DNA of 64,000 nt from Kitasatospora aureofaciens (GCF_019192735.1 NZ_JAHTKP010000001.1:1-64000), one strand, 5' to 3'; shown: positions 42,524 to 51,310, counted from the first letter of the stretch. The notes: generated from the sequence alone by a model not told the origin. Numbers and translations: made by a program.

Positions 42524-43482
42524 CCGACGACGAACGTCCCGCGCGCCGCCCGGTCGTTCCGGCCGACACCCGCCGTGGCCGCTACAACTGGGAACTGGCC
42601 CGCGGCCAGATCGAGGCCTTCGGCGAGAAGAAGAGCCTTCGTGCCTGGGCAGCCGACCCCCGCTGCGTGGTCAAGAAGGAGGCTCTGCGCACCCGGCTGG
42701 CCCTCGGCTGGGAGCCGGAGCGGGCCATCGCCACCGACAAGCACGACCAGACGCTGCCCGAGTACACGTTCAACGGGCGGACGATGACCCTGCGCGGCTG
42801 GGCGGAGCAGATCGGCACGACCTACCACACGCTCTACAACCGCGTCGTCACCCAGGACCTGAGCATCGGTGACGCCCTCGCCCTCGGACCGGGTTCCGCC
42901 CGAGACGACAAGCCGCTGACGGCGTTCGGCGAGACCAAGCCGGTCTACATGTGGGCGGTCGACCCGCGCGCCAACGCCACCGCGACCACGATCTACAAGA
43001 GGATCGAGGACGGTTGGAGCGCCCGGCAGGCGATCACCGAGGAGCCCGTCCATCGGCACGGCCTCGGCAGCGGCGCCCCCTGGGCGGCGTTCGGGCGCCG
43101 GATGGGCCTGCCGGACTGGGCCCGGCTGAGCGAGGTCCCCGAGCAGACCCTGCGCAACCTGATGGACGGCCACTCCATGACGCTGGAGGACGCCCTCCAG
43201 TCGATGGGCTGGCTGCCCGACTGGCACGGCCGTGGTGCCCAGGTCCTCCAGATCCGCGCCTTCGACCTGCGGCCCGGCGACCTGGTCGTCGAGGCGCCCT
43301 TGCCTGACGACGGCGAGGAGCAGTTGCTCACTGTGCGGCGATCCAGCGCCGGCCCGGGCTTCGAACGCGCCGCAGCCGCCGCCAGTCGCAGCACCGCGAT
43401 CCGCTCGGTGCCCGGTTCCATCCCCCGTGCGGCCCGCCTGGCCGAGCCGCCCACTCGCCCGACCTCTGCCCGCTCCCTGTAG
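42520..43482 (+). CDS. DNA-binding protein with three repeated HTH units, CTG start
   Basis: 320 residues from CTG 42520 (CTGA overlap, AGGAG 6 bases upstream); no ATG, GTG or TTG before codon 50. Three similar helix-turn-helix units are visible: LRAWAADPRCVVKKEALRTR with LGWEPERAI, LRGWAEQIGTTYHTLYNRVV with LSIGDAL, and MWAVDPRANATATTIYKRIE with GWSARQAI. The pattern resembles the small DNA-binding repeats of intron-endonuclease-linked proteins (NUMOD/IENR type). A sequence-specific binder of a repeated site is likely. Confidence 0.7.
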   Translation: MTDDERPARRPVVPADTRRGRYNWELARGQIEAFGEKKSLRAWAADPRCVVKKEALRTRLALGWEPERAIATDKHDQTLPEYTFNGRTMTLRGWAEQIGTTYHTLYNRVVTQDLSIGDALALGPGSARDDKPLTAFGETKPVYMWAVDPRANATATTIYKRIEDGWSARQAITEEPVHRHGLGSGAPWAAFGRRMGLPDWARLSEVPEQTLRNLMDGHSMTLEDALQSMGWLPDWHGRGAQVLQIRAFDLRPGDLVVEAPLPDDGEEQLLTVRRSSAGPGFERAAAAASRSTAIRSVPGSIPRAARLAEPPTRPTSARSL

Positions 43483-43501
43483 ATCCTTCAAGGAATCTTC
43501 C

Positions 43502-44719
43502 CTGTCCCCCGTGACCCCACTTCGTCCCCCCGGCCCCCAGGCCACCCGGCTGCGGGCCCAGGCCGACGCCATCGATGAGTTGGCCGCCGCCGTTCCCGGC
43601 GCCTATCGCGAGCAGGGCCTGCCGACAGTGGCGGAACTGCTCCCGCTCACCGCCCGCATCGGCGCGCACCACCAGAAGGTGCTGGCTTCGGCTGGCACGT
43701 TGGCCGGCACTCCGCTGGCCGACACCTCCCAGCGGGCGCACGCCCGGGTACTCGCCGATGCCGGTGCCCAGGTCGGCCAGGCGCTGGGCACCATCAGCCG
43801 CGCCGTCACGATGGCCGCCCGCATCCATGAGGTCGACGGCTTGGGCAGCACCCGCGCGGAAGATGTGCGCGAGCGGGCGGGGCGCGAGCTGAACCTGGCC
43901 CTATCCCGTACCCGGCTCGCCCTCACCGAAGCCAGCGACGCCCTGCGCCTCCAGGCCCGGTCCGGCCGCGACACCGCGGCACTGCCCACCCGGCGCAGCA
44001 CCGCCGCCCTCACCCGCAGCGCCGCCGCAGTCCCGGTTCCGACGCTCACCGGCCGGCCGACCAGCGCCGCGCTACCGCCCGCCCCCGCGCCGATAGCACG
44101 CCCCCACCCCGACCCGGAGCCCGCCATCACCCGAGGAACAGCCCAAACACCGCACTACAACAGAGAGTTGACCAAACTCGGCACAGTCTTCTCGCACATC
44201 GCGGAGAACCTCGACACCGCCGACACGATGCCCGAGCGCCCCACCATCCCCACCGCCGCAGCCGTGACCGGCGAGTGCGAGAACGCCCTGACCGTGCTGC
44301 GGCACTGCTCAACCCGGCTCCGCGACCTCACGGCCACCAGCCAACCCGCCGACCCACTCGGCCTCGCGACCATACGCGCCTTCCGCGCCGGGCGCGCGCA
44401 CGCCGCCACGCTCCACCGCCACCTAGCCCACGCCCTGGATCTGGCCGTCACCCTCGATGACACCACCCTCCCCGGCAAGGGCGATGCCGAAGGCGCCGAG
44501 CGCGAGCGGCGACTCGGCTACCAGGCGCTGTGCGCGGTCGCCGAGGCCCGCAACGCCGCAGTCGGCGCAGCGCGGGAAATCCTGGCGCTGAGCGACCAAC
44601 TGCCGCCCGCAGCACCGCCGAGGGCAACCCCACCCCGGCGCCCCCGCACCGCCACCGCCGTCACGGCCGCACCTGCGGCCGGGCAGGTTCTGGCCACCGC
44701 CGCCGGGCGGCGCCGATGA
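43502..44719 (+). CDS. Helical-bundle unknown protein, 405 aa, CTG start
   Basis: CTG 43502 has AAGGA 7 bases upstream; a GTG nine bases later is 16 bases away and less suited. Two helical domains (about 15-155 and 215-385) are separated by a Pro/Ala-rich linker: ARIGAHHQKVLASAGTLAGT, RAGRELNLALSRTRLALTEA, then YNRELTKLGTVFSHIAENLD, RERRLGYQALCAVAEARNAA. It begins a run of five similar helical-bundle genes to 47212. The stop overlaps the next start (ATGA). Function unknown. Confidence 0.65.
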   Translation: MSPVTPLRPPGPQATRLRAQADAIDELAAAVPGAYREQGLPTVAELLPLTARIGAHHQKVLASAGTLAGTPLADTSQRAHARVLADAGAQVGQALGTISRAVTMAARIHEVDGLGSTRAEDVRERAGRELNLALSRTRLALTEASDALRLQARSGRDTAALPTRRSTAALTRSAAAVPVPTLTGRPTSAALPPAPAPIARPHPDPEPAITRGTAQTPHYNRELTKLGTVFSHIAENLDTADTMPERPTIPTAAAVTGECENALTVLRHCSTRLRDLTATSQPADPLGLATIRAFRAGRAHAATLHRHLAHALDLAVTLDDTTLPGKGDAEGAERERRLGYQALCAVAEARNAAVGAAREILALSDQLPPAAPPRATPPRRPRTATAVTAAPAAGQVLATAAGRRR

Positions 44720-45414
44720 CGGACATCCCCGCGGAGGATGTCCAGCGCCTGACCGACCTGGCCAACGCTCTGGCCGAGATCCGGCGCGATCTGCGGCACA
44801 CCGCCAGACGCCCGCCCGCCAAAATCCCGGACCTGCTGGCGCAGAACATCACCGCCCTGGCCGACTACGTCGCCATCACATCCCGGATGCGGGCCGAGCT
44901 CTCGCACCGCACCGGACCCGCTGTTGCCAACGTGGGTAAGGACTGGGGGCCGACGTTCGCCGCTACCCGGGCGAGCCCCGTCCTGCACAAACTCACCGAG
45001 CTGCTGGACAACGCCTGCGACCTCGCCAATCAGGTACGGCCCCGCGACACCAGCCGCTCCCACTTCTACTCGCCCGGCCTGGACGGGCGCGTGGCGCAGC
45101 AGTTCGCCGAGGCCGACGAGATGCTCACCCACACGATCAGCACGATCCGCCGGTTCCGCACCGGGCTGGGCCAGGTGCGTCGGCGCGAACTTGACCGCGA
45201 GCAGCAGGCTTTGGCCGATCCCACTGGGCCCGCTGCCCGGATGCTGGCCGCCCGCGCCCAGTACCGGCGCCAGCCTCTGGTGATCGTGCCGCAGGGGTTC
45301 GCGCAGGAGGCGGCCACCGCGGGCGCGGCATCGCGGCGGGCCGTGGCCTCCAAGGTCGTCTCCCATGCCCCGGCGCCAGATGCCGCCTCCGCCCACGCTC
45401 CCGGCCGCCGCTGA
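44716..45414 (+). CDS. Helical-bundle unknown protein, 232 aa
   Basis: ATG 44716 in an ATGA overlap. Nearly all helix: VQRLTDLANALAEIRRDLRH, LLAQNITALADYVAITSRMR, VLHKLTELLDNACDLANQVR, AQQFAEADEMLTHTISTIRR. The C-terminus is Ala-rich and disordered. Second of five similar genes in tandem; probably an oligomeric scaffold or binding partner. Family not recognised. Confidence 0.65.
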   Translation: MTDIPAEDVQRLTDLANALAEIRRDLRHTARRPPAKIPDLLAQNITALADYVAITSRMRAELSHRTGPAVANVGKDWGPTFAATRASPVLHKLTELLDNACDLANQVRPRDTSRSHFYSPGLDGRVAQQFAEADEMLTHTISTIRRFRTGLGQVRRRELDREQQALADPTGPAARMLAARAQYRRQPLVIVPQGFAQEAATAGAASRRAVASKVVSHAPAPDAASAHAPGRR

Positions 45415-45447
45415 CCAGCCCTTTCCCCTCCTGATGATCGGAGCGCC

Positions 45448-46014
45448 CTGAACGACACCGACGCCACCGCGGCGCTGATGCGGTCCCTGGCCGACCGGCT
45501 GGAGGCTGTGCGCCACACCCTTCCCGCCGTCGCCGCGGCCGGCCATCCCTCGGAGACCGCGTGGCCGATGACGCACCTGGTGAGCATCGCCGCCGAGGCG
45601 AGCGATGAGTACCTGTTCCGTGCGGCCGACCCTGAGGCCGACCGCACGGTACTGGCCGCGTTCACCACCGCTGTATTCCGCACCGGCCAGGGCCTGTCCC
45701 TCCTCGCCGACGCCACCGGCCTGCTCCTCGCCCCGGAGCCCCGCCACACCGAAGCAGCCCAGCGCGCCGTCACCCTCGCGGACAACCTCACCCTTGCGAT
45801 CGAGGAGCTGAACTCCGCCGCCGACCGGCTCACCACCGCGGCCCCCACCCCGGTGGTGCCGCTGCCCACCGACGACCTGGAACGACGACGCGGGGCCCAG
45901 TCCTCAGCCTCTGCGGCCCGGTCCCGGATCGTCAGCACCCAGCCGGCGACCGGCGAACAAGCGAAGCCGTCCGCCACCACCGCGCCCGTCATCCCACTGC
46001 ACCGAGGCCGCTGA
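45448..46014 (+). CDS. Helical-bundle unknown protein, 188 aa, CTG start
   Basis: CTG 45448 has CGGAG 4-5 bases upstream; the in-frame ATG at 45478 has no Shine-Dalgarno sequence. The protein reads NDTDATAALMRSLADRLEAV, then helices MTHLVSIAAEASDEYLFRAA, TLADNLTLAIEELNSAADRL and a basic tail. The helix pattern (A-x-x-L near the end: EELNSAADRL) is shared with the neighbours at 46037 and 46646. Function unknown. Confidence 0.6.
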   Translation: MNDTDATAALMRSLADRLEAVRHTLPAVAAAGHPSETAWPMTHLVSIAAEASDEYLFRAADPEADRTVLAAFTTAVFRTGQGLSLLADATGLLLAPEPRHTEAAQRAVTLADNLTLAIEELNSAADRLTTAAPTPVVPLPTDDLERRRGAQSSASAARSRIVSTQPATGEQAKPSATTAPVIPLHRGR

Positions 46015-46036
46015 ACACCTGCAACAGGAGCATCCC

Positions 46037-46624
46037 CTGCCCGCGAACCACTCCACCGCGTGGGAACTTGCCGCCAAGCTCGACGAGCTGGGGTCATGGC
46101 CCACCGTGCCCAACGACGGACCCCTGCCCTCCCCCGGACTGGTCGGTGTGCAGCTGATCGCGCTGCGCGTACTCCACGGCGAACTGACCGACGCCGCCGT
46201 GCAGCCCGTCGACCCGTTCGCCGCACCGGATCAGGCCGCCGCCGCCCGGCGCGAGCGGCGGGCCACCACCCGGGCGGTCTCGCTGACGGCCACCGCCCTG
46301 CAGCGCATCAGCGAGGTCCTCGAACTCGCCGACGCCCACGAGCACTCGCCGACGCCGATCGCCCGCCAGCACGCCCAGTGGCTGTACCGCGACGCCGGCG
46401 AGCAACTGTCCACCGCCGCGCACCACCTGCGCCGCAACACCCCGGCGCCCAGATCCGCCGCCAAGTCCACCCGCCCGGCCGCCCAGGCCGAGGCCAGCCG
46501 CCCGTCCCGCGGAACAGCCGCCCGCCTGCGGTCCGTCTTCACCCGCCCCTTCCGCAGCGGCCCAAACGCCGAGAGCCCCGGCCACGGGCCCACCCCCAGC
46601 CCCTTCGCGGCCAAGCGGCTCTAA
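46037..46624 (+). CDS. Helical-bundle unknown protein, 195 aa, CTG start
   Basis: CTG 46037 lies 6 bases after CAGGAG and 69 bases before the first GTG. The sequence PANHSTAWELAAKLDELGSW is followed by helices VSLTATALQRISEVLELADA and YRDAGEQLSTAAHHLRRN, with a conserved LVGVQLIALRVLHGELTDAA helix. The C-terminus is basic. Fourth of the five tandem helical-bundle genes; likely a paralog of 45448 and 46646. Confidence 0.62.
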   Translation: MPANHSTAWELAAKLDELGSWPTVPNDGPLPSPGLVGVQLIALRVLHGELTDAAVQPVDPFAAPDQAAAARRERRATTRAVSLTATALQRISEVLELADAHEHSPTPIARQHAQWLYRDAGEQLSTAAHHLRRNTPAPRSAAKSTRPAAQAEASRPSRGTAARLRSVFTRPFRSGPNAESPGHGPTPSPFAAKRL

Positions 46625-46645
46625 ACCCCCACCTGGAGTTCCTTC

Positions 46646-47212
46646 CTGTCTTCCCCTGACCAGAACCTGCCGACAGCCCTCACCGACGCCGCCGAACGAA
46701 TACAGGCCGCTCGCTCCGGCCTCGCCGCTCTGCGCCAACCGGACACCCTCCACACGGCGCCCGCACACATCGGGGCGGTGCGCCAGGCCCACCTCGGCAT
46801 CGTCTCTATCGCCGCGACCCTCACCGCCACCCGCCCTCCCGGCACTGCGCCGCATCCCGCCGGCCTAGCCCTCAGAGATGCCGCGATGGACCTCGCCGAA
46901 GCCGACCAGCACCTCGTCGCCCTCGCCCGCGACCTGTGGCGCGACAACGTCACCGGCGTCGCCTACAGCGCCGACAACGCGGCACACCACCGGTCATTGC
47001 GCCGGGCCGAACGGGCGCTGGGCCAGGCTGCCGACGGCCTGCGCCAAGCCGCCGATCGCGCCGCCCGACCCACACGCAGCGGTCTGCGGGCCGCCGCAGC
47101 GCGCCTGGGCTCGGCCTTCGCGCGGCACCCAACTCCCATACCCATGCCGGCGCCTGGAGCCATCCGTGGCGACGCCCCCGCACCCGCCGCCCCCGGCAGG
47201 GGGCCGCGGTGA
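46646..47212 (+). CDS. Helical-bundle unknown protein, 188 aa, CTG start
   Basis: CTG 46646 follows TGGAG by 7 bases; the first GTG in frame is 44 codons on, inside a helix. Sequence SSPDQNLPTALTDAAERIQA, RQAHLGIVSIAATLTATRPP, AMDLAEADQHLVALARDLWR, RRAERALGQAADGLRQAADR. The layout is the same as the two genes before it. The stop is GTGA-overlapped by the C5 methyltransferase. Function unknown. Confidence 0.62.
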   Translation: MSSPDQNLPTALTDAAERIQAARSGLAALRQPDTLHTAPAHIGAVRQAHLGIVSIAATLTATRPPGTAPHPAGLALRDAAMDLAEADQHLVALARDLWRDNVTGVAYSADNAAHHRSLRRAERALGQAADGLRQAADRAARPTRSGLRAAAARLGSAFARHPTPIPMPAPGAIRGDAPAPAAPGRGPR

Positions 47213-48351
47213 CCGGCCCGCGCATCGGCTCTCTTTGCTCCGGATACGGAGGTCTGGACCTCGGCGTGCAGTCCGTCCTCGGCGGGACGATCGCCTGGCA
47301 CGCCGACCCGGCCCCCAGTGCCGCCGCCGTCCTCGAGCATCACTGGCCCGGAGTCCCGAATCTGGGTGACATCACCACCGTCGACTTCGCCACGGTCGAG
47401 CCGGTGTGCGTCCTCGTCGCGGGCTTCCCGTGCACGGACGTCTCGGTCGCCGGCGGCCGTGCCGGGCTCGCCGAGGGCACCCGCTCCGGCCTGTGGCACA
47501 CCATCGCCCGCGCCATCTCAATCCTCAAGCCCTGTCTGGTGATTCTGGAAAATGTCCGAGGTCTGCTCTCGACCCCCGCTCGCTCGTCAGCCGATGGCGA
47601 CGTGGAACCCTGCCCGTGGTGTCTGGGAGACACCGGAGATGAACATCATCTGCGGGCACTCGGTGCCGTACTCGCAGACCTGGCCCGCGCAGGGCTCGAT
47701 GCAAGGTGGCAGGTGCTACGCGCCTCCGACGTCGGTGCACCTCACAGGAGAGAGCGGGTCTTCATTGCCGCCTGGCCTTCCGACGCCGAGGGCACGGGAC
47801 TTCAAGGGCCCGGACGCAGGCCGGGAGGACCTGGGCCATGTCATCACGCTGCTGCTCACTCCGACCTCGAACCTGGGCAGCATCGGGGGCTCCCAGCACC
47901 CGGACCAAAGGAGAGCGGGCGGGCACGGTCCGAACCTCTCGGACCTCGTGGAGCACCTGCTTCCAACCCCCCGGGCGAGCGACGGCACCAAGGGCGGCCC
48001 GAACCAGCGCGGCAGCCGCGGGGATCTGACCCTGCCGAGCGCCGCCGCCCGGCTGCTGCCGACACGGGAGGCAGCCGCTGGGGCGAATACGCCCCCGCCA
48101 TAGCCCGCTGGGAACGCGTAACGCGCCCGGCGCCCGATCCGGTGGATTCGCGCGGGCGCCTCTCCCCGGCTTTCGTGGAATGGGTCATGGGCCTCGAAAA
48201 AGGATGGGTGACGCAGATCACAGGACTTTCCAGGTCGGCCCAGCTCACCGCTCTGGGAAATGGAGTCGTTCCTCAACAAGCCGCGCTGGCAACGGAGTTG
48301 CTGACGGCTGGAATTTCTTTGTGCGGAAATCACTGCGCGCCTTCCGCGTGA
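47209..48351 (+). CDS. C5 cytosine DNA methyltransferase (Dcm type)
   Basis: 380 residues from GTG 47209. All core motifs are present: I GSLCSGYGGLDLGV (7-20), IV VAGFPCTDVSVAG with catalytic Cys75, VI VILENVRGLL (111-120), VIII APHRRERVFIAAW, IX-X QLTALGNGVVPQQA. It should convert cytosine to 5-methylcytosine in a specific site. Between motifs VIII and IX this frame is Gly/Pro/Arg-rich, while the +1 frame (47764-48103) encodes the LPTPRA-x-D repeats I associate with the target-recognition domain of this family; see findings. No restriction enzyme is adjacent. Confidence 0.85.
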   Translation: MTGPRIGSLCSGYGGLDLGVQSVLGGTIAWHADPAPSAAAVLEHHWPGVPNLGDITTVDFATVEPVCVLVAGFPCTDVSVAGGRAGLAEGTRSGLWHTIARAISILKPCLVILENVRGLLSTPARSSADGDVEPCPWCLGDTGDEHHLRALGAVLADLARAGLDARWQVLRASDVGAPHRRERVFIAAWPSDAEGTGLQGPGRRPGGPGPCHHAAAHSDLEPGQHRGLPAPGPKESGRARSEPLGPRGAPASNPPGERRHQGRPEPARQPRGSDPAERRRPAAADTGGSRWGEYAPAIARWERVTRPAPDPVDSRGRLSPAFVEWVMGLEKGWVTQITGLSRSAQLTALGNGVVPQQAALATELLTAGISLCGNHCAPSA

Positions 48352-48454
48352 ACTTCCGGCGCCCATACACCACTGGATATTGCCCGAGCAAGGACCTGGT
48401 CGGCGGGCAGAGTCGTGCTCGCCGACCGCACCACCGATTCGCTTGGAGCCGCCC

Positions 48455-49084
48455 TTGTCGACCCATATTCCCGCCGAGCCGCCCGGCCGCCCCGCGGTCA
48501 CTCCGGAGACCGTGGCCGAGTGGAGCGCCACCCTCGCCCGCCTCCAGGCGGAGCGGGACTCGCTCGCCATCGTGGCCGACCGGCTCGCCGAGGAGCGCGA
48601 CCAGGCCGAGCCCGCGATGTTGGGTGCCGCCGAGGAGGACTCCGAGGCCGCCGGCTCGCAGAGTGATGCCGACGATCCGGCATCGCTCACCATCCTGGCC
48701 TTCGACGACGACGCGCTCGCCGCCGAGGTCGCCACGATGGTGCCGTGGGTGGATCACATCCTGCTCGGCGTCTACGGGCAGGAGATCACCTCCGGGCGGC
48801 CGTGGTGCGCCAGTTGGCCCGAGCACGACGAGGCGCTCGCCCGGATCCACCACTGCTGGCTGGCCTGGCAGGAGCTGACCGACTCCCGCTCGGGCGCGAC
48901 GGGCCCGTCGGTGTGGCAGCGGGACCACTTGGAGCCGCTGCTGCTCAAACTGCGCGCCCCGGACGGGCCGTTCGGCGCGTGCACCACCAATCCGGACCAT
49001 CCGCACCACCGGCTGCTGCCGCACCCGCCCCACACCGACCCGGCCTCCCTGCCCAAGCCAGGCATCCCCCGCACCTCCGTCTAG
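48455..49084 (+). CDS. DUF4913-like protein, 209 aa
   Basis: TTG 48455 with TGGAG 7 bases upstream, after a 103-base gap. An N-terminal coiled coil (WSATLARLQAERDSLAIVAD) precedes an acidic region. It is followed by MVPWVDHILLGVYGQEITSG, RPWCASWPEHDEALARIHHC and W-x-AWQEL...VWQRDHLEPLLLKLRAPDG, the Trp-rich pattern of DUF4913, found on actinomycete plasmids and elements (from memory). It ends with a His/Pro-rich tail. Function unknown. Confidence 0.7.
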   Translation: MSTHIPAEPPGRPAVTPETVAEWSATLARLQAERDSLAIVADRLAEERDQAEPAMLGAAEEDSEAAGSQSDADDPASLTILAFDDDALAAEVATMVPWVDHILLGVYGQEITSGRPWCASWPEHDEALARIHHCWLAWQELTDSRSGATGPSVWQRDHLEPLLLKLRAPDGPFGACTTNPDHPHHRLLPHPPHTDPASLPKPGIPRTSV

Positions 49085-49100
49085 ACCAAGGACCACGCCC

Positions 49101-49460
49101 GTGACCGCCGCCGCGCTGTTCGACTTCAACGCACACCCGGCGGCGCTCACTGATCTCGACCGGCTCCCGGGCGACGTGCGGGAAGCCGCCGTCCACCACC
49201 TGCGCCGGCTGGTCCGCTGCCAGCAGCGCGGACCTGTCCTGGGCCGGCGCGGCCTGTGGGACCTGACCGGCTGCCGCCGCGTCTACCTGGACCGCGACCG
49301 GTGCTGGCGCCTGGTCTACCAGGAGCGCCCGCCCCGACCCGCCTCCCGCTGCGGTGGCGAGATCTACCTGCTGGCCGCCGGTCCCCGCAGCGGCCACCAG
49401 GTCTACAACACTGCGGCCCGCCGCCTGCAGCTGCTCGCCGCCGCCCACCGGGCGTCCTGA
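49101..49460 (+). CDS. RelE/ParE-like fold small protein, 119 aa
   Basis: GTG 49101. After a helical N-terminus (LPGDVREAAVHHLRRLVRCQ) come strands DLTGCRRVYLDRDRCWRLVY and EIYLLAAGPRSGHQVYNTAA, followed by a final helix. This matches the order of RelE/HigB-type mRNA interferases (L-x-G-x-R-x-x-R, R-x-x-Y/V-Y, G-x-R-x-x-x-x-Y). No usual antitoxin gene is paired with it; the next gene encodes a double winged-helix protein that could act as one. Toxin activity is inference. Confidence 0.5.
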   Translation: MTAAALFDFNAHPAALTDLDRLPGDVREAAVHHLRRLVRCQQRGPVLGRRGLWDLTGCRRVYLDRDRCWRLVYQERPPRPASRCGGEIYLLAAGPRSGHQVYNTAARRLQLLAAAHRAS

Positions 49461-49508
49461 CCCGGCCCTGCCCCAACTGTCCGTCCCCTCACCGTGAAGG
49501 ACCAGCGC

Positions 49509-50444
49509 ATGCCCACCGCCCCCTCCACCCTCGCCCAGGCCCAGCGGATCCAGAACGCCCTGTCGGTCCTCGGCCCGCAGGACACCATCTCGCTGCTGCG
49601 TCTGCTCAAGCGCGCCGACGGCACCCTGCCCAAGCCCGAGCTGGAAGCCAAGTCACTGTGGATGAGCGAGACCCAGATCGACGCCCGGCTCGAGGCGATG
49701 GAGGAGGGCGGACTCATCACCCGAAAGCGTGAGGCTGGCGGCTCCTTGGTCTCCCTCACCCGGTCCGGCAGTGAGGCCCTGTACATCCAGATTCCCGTCA
49801 CCCACTGGGCCTCGGCTCACCAGAGCGTCCCGGAGAGGGGCACCGGCCTGGGCGCCTACACCGAGCAGGCCCTCGCCACACTCAACAAGACACACACCGT
49901 CGCCACCATCATGGCCCTGGCCGCCTACGGCGAACCCGCCTATCCCAGCGAGATCGTCGATACTGCGCTGCCCGCCGGCATGGTCGCCGGCAACCTCTAC
50001 CAGCGCCTCGCCCAGCTGGAGAAAGACGGACTCGTCGAGCGCACCGGCACCCCCCGCAACTACACATACGGGCTGACCAGGGCGGGCAAGGCGCTCTCCG
50101 AGCCGCTGGAGGCCATCGGCCGGTGGGCCCAACGACACCTGCCGCCGCCGCCGCCGCGCGCCTCGGTTACCACCCGCCGCACGAACGCGCGCAGCGCCAC
50201 TGCCGCCCCGGCCCCGCAGCTCGCCGCCATAGCCACGCCCGCCCCCCGGACAGCCCCACTGGCCACGCCCGCGCTGGCCCCGGTCGCTGCCGCGACGGGC
50301 GCACCGTCGCCGTCGGCGCAGGCCGCCTCCCGGACCAAGGCCGCCACGATCCGCTCGGTGTCCACGGCGCTGACCTTCAGTCACCAGAGCGCCCCGCAGC
50401 CCGCCCCGCTCATCACCAACTCCCCTGCCGCCAAGCGGCACTGA
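49509..50444 (+). CDS. Double winged-helix DNA-binding protein, 311 aa
   Basis: ATG 49509 with AAGGA 7 bases upstream. Two similar winged-helix domains occur: residues 8-85 (VLGPQDTISLLRLLKRADGT, RLEAMEEGGLITRKREAGGS) and 115-200 (TIMALAAYGEPAYPSEIVDT, QRLAQLEKDGLVERTGTPRN, YTYGLTRAGKALSEPLEAIG), of HxlR/MarR style. A 100-residue Ala/Pro/Thr tail follows. Likely a transcriptional regulator of the element, or an antitoxin-like partner of the preceding protein. Confidence 0.72.
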   Translation: MPTAPSTLAQAQRIQNALSVLGPQDTISLLRLLKRADGTLPKPELEAKSLWMSETQIDARLEAMEEGGLITRKREAGGSLVSLTRSGSEALYIQIPVTHWASAHQSVPERGTGLGAYTEQALATLNKTHTVATIMALAAYGEPAYPSEIVDTALPAGMVAGNLYQRLAQLEKDGLVERTGTPRNYTYGLTRAGKALSEPLEAIGRWAQRHLPPPPPRASVTTRRTNARSATAAPAPQLAAIATPAPRTAPLATPALAPVAAATGAPSPSAQAASRTKAATIRSVSTALTFSHQSAPQPAPLITNSPAAKRH

Positions 50445-50452
50445 GGACGACC

Positions 50453-51310
50453 TTGGACACCACCACAACTTCCTTTGCCCGCGACAACACCACCCCCAGG
50501 GCGCGCCGTGCCCAAGGCAGCGCGCCCCCGAAGCGGGTCGGCCCGACCCTGCCGAAGACCTGGAAGCGCGGAAGCACCGTCGGCGTCCGGCCCGCCTACC
50601 TCGCCCTCGGGAGCCTGACCTCCCTCGTACCGGCCGGCCGCGTCCTGCGCGCAGCGTCCTGGACACGCACCGACCAGGGCCACGTGCAGGCGTACGCCCG
50701 GGGCGACATCCAGGTCCTCCTCCACGACGACGCCGAGGGGCTGTACCAGTACGAGGCGCTCACCGCCCGCGGGCTGGACTGGCGGGTGACCTTCAGCTCT
50801 CAGACTCCTGACGAGGTCTTGGCCGCGGTGGCCGGATCCCTGGTCGAGGTGGCCGTGATGGCCGAGGACGGCGCTCCCGATCGTGCCGATCTGGATGAGG
50901 CCGTCAACTCTCTGGCCGAGGCTGGCTGGGAGGGAGCCGAGTCCCGGGGCGGGGGCGTCACGCGGATCACCGCGCCCGACCGGCTCGCCGAGATCCTGTG
51001 CCACCGAAGCAAGCGTGCATGGCTGATCACCGCCGGGGTGGACGGCGAAGGCTGGGAGGCGGAGTTGGTCGGCGACTGCCCCGACCTGCTCATCGAGGCC
51101 GTCGTCGGCTCCCTGGCCACCGAGTCCCCGGCCCGCCGCCGCACCGCCGACCTGCCGACGGCGCTGCGCCGTTACCTGGACATCGGCCCGGACCCCTACC
51201 GGCCCGACGGCACGCGCCGTACCTCCCTGGCTGTACGCGCCGCCAGTCCCACCGTCCCCGTCGTCACGCCTGCCCACGGCGTACCCGCCCCCGCCCGGAG
51301 GAGCCGTTGA
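50453..51310 (+). CDS. DUF317-domain protein, 285 aa
   Basis: TTG 50453 with GAGGA 5 bases upstream, 8 bases after the previous gene. Two DUF317 repeats: VRPAYLALGSLT with LDWRVTFSSQTPDEVLAAVA, and WEGAESRGGGVTRITAPDRL with WEAELVGDCPDLLIEAVVGS. The N-terminal 45 residues are basic. It is separated by 32 kb from the leftward DUF317 operon, showing that the family is spread through the element. Stop overlaps the next TTG start (TTGA). Confidence 0.75.
   Translation: MDTTTTSFARDNTTPRARRAQGSAPPKRVGPTLPKTWKRGSTVGVRPAYLALGSLTSLVPAGRVLRAASWTRTDQGHVQAYARGDIQVLLHDDAEGLYQYEALTARGLDWRVTFSSQTPDEVLAAVAGSLVEVAVMAEDGAPDRADLDEAVNSLAEAGWEGAESRGGGVTRITAPDRLAEILCHRSKRAWLITAGVDGEGWEAELVGDCPDLLIEAVVGSLATESPARRRTADLPTALRRYLDIGPDPYRPDGTRRTSLAVRAASPTVPVVTPAHGVPAPARRSR

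Noticed and set aside
42028..43572. 514-codon minus-strand frame
   Set aside because: Covers the DnaB-N and triple-HTH genes in antisense; no ribosome binding site and no recognisable protein features.
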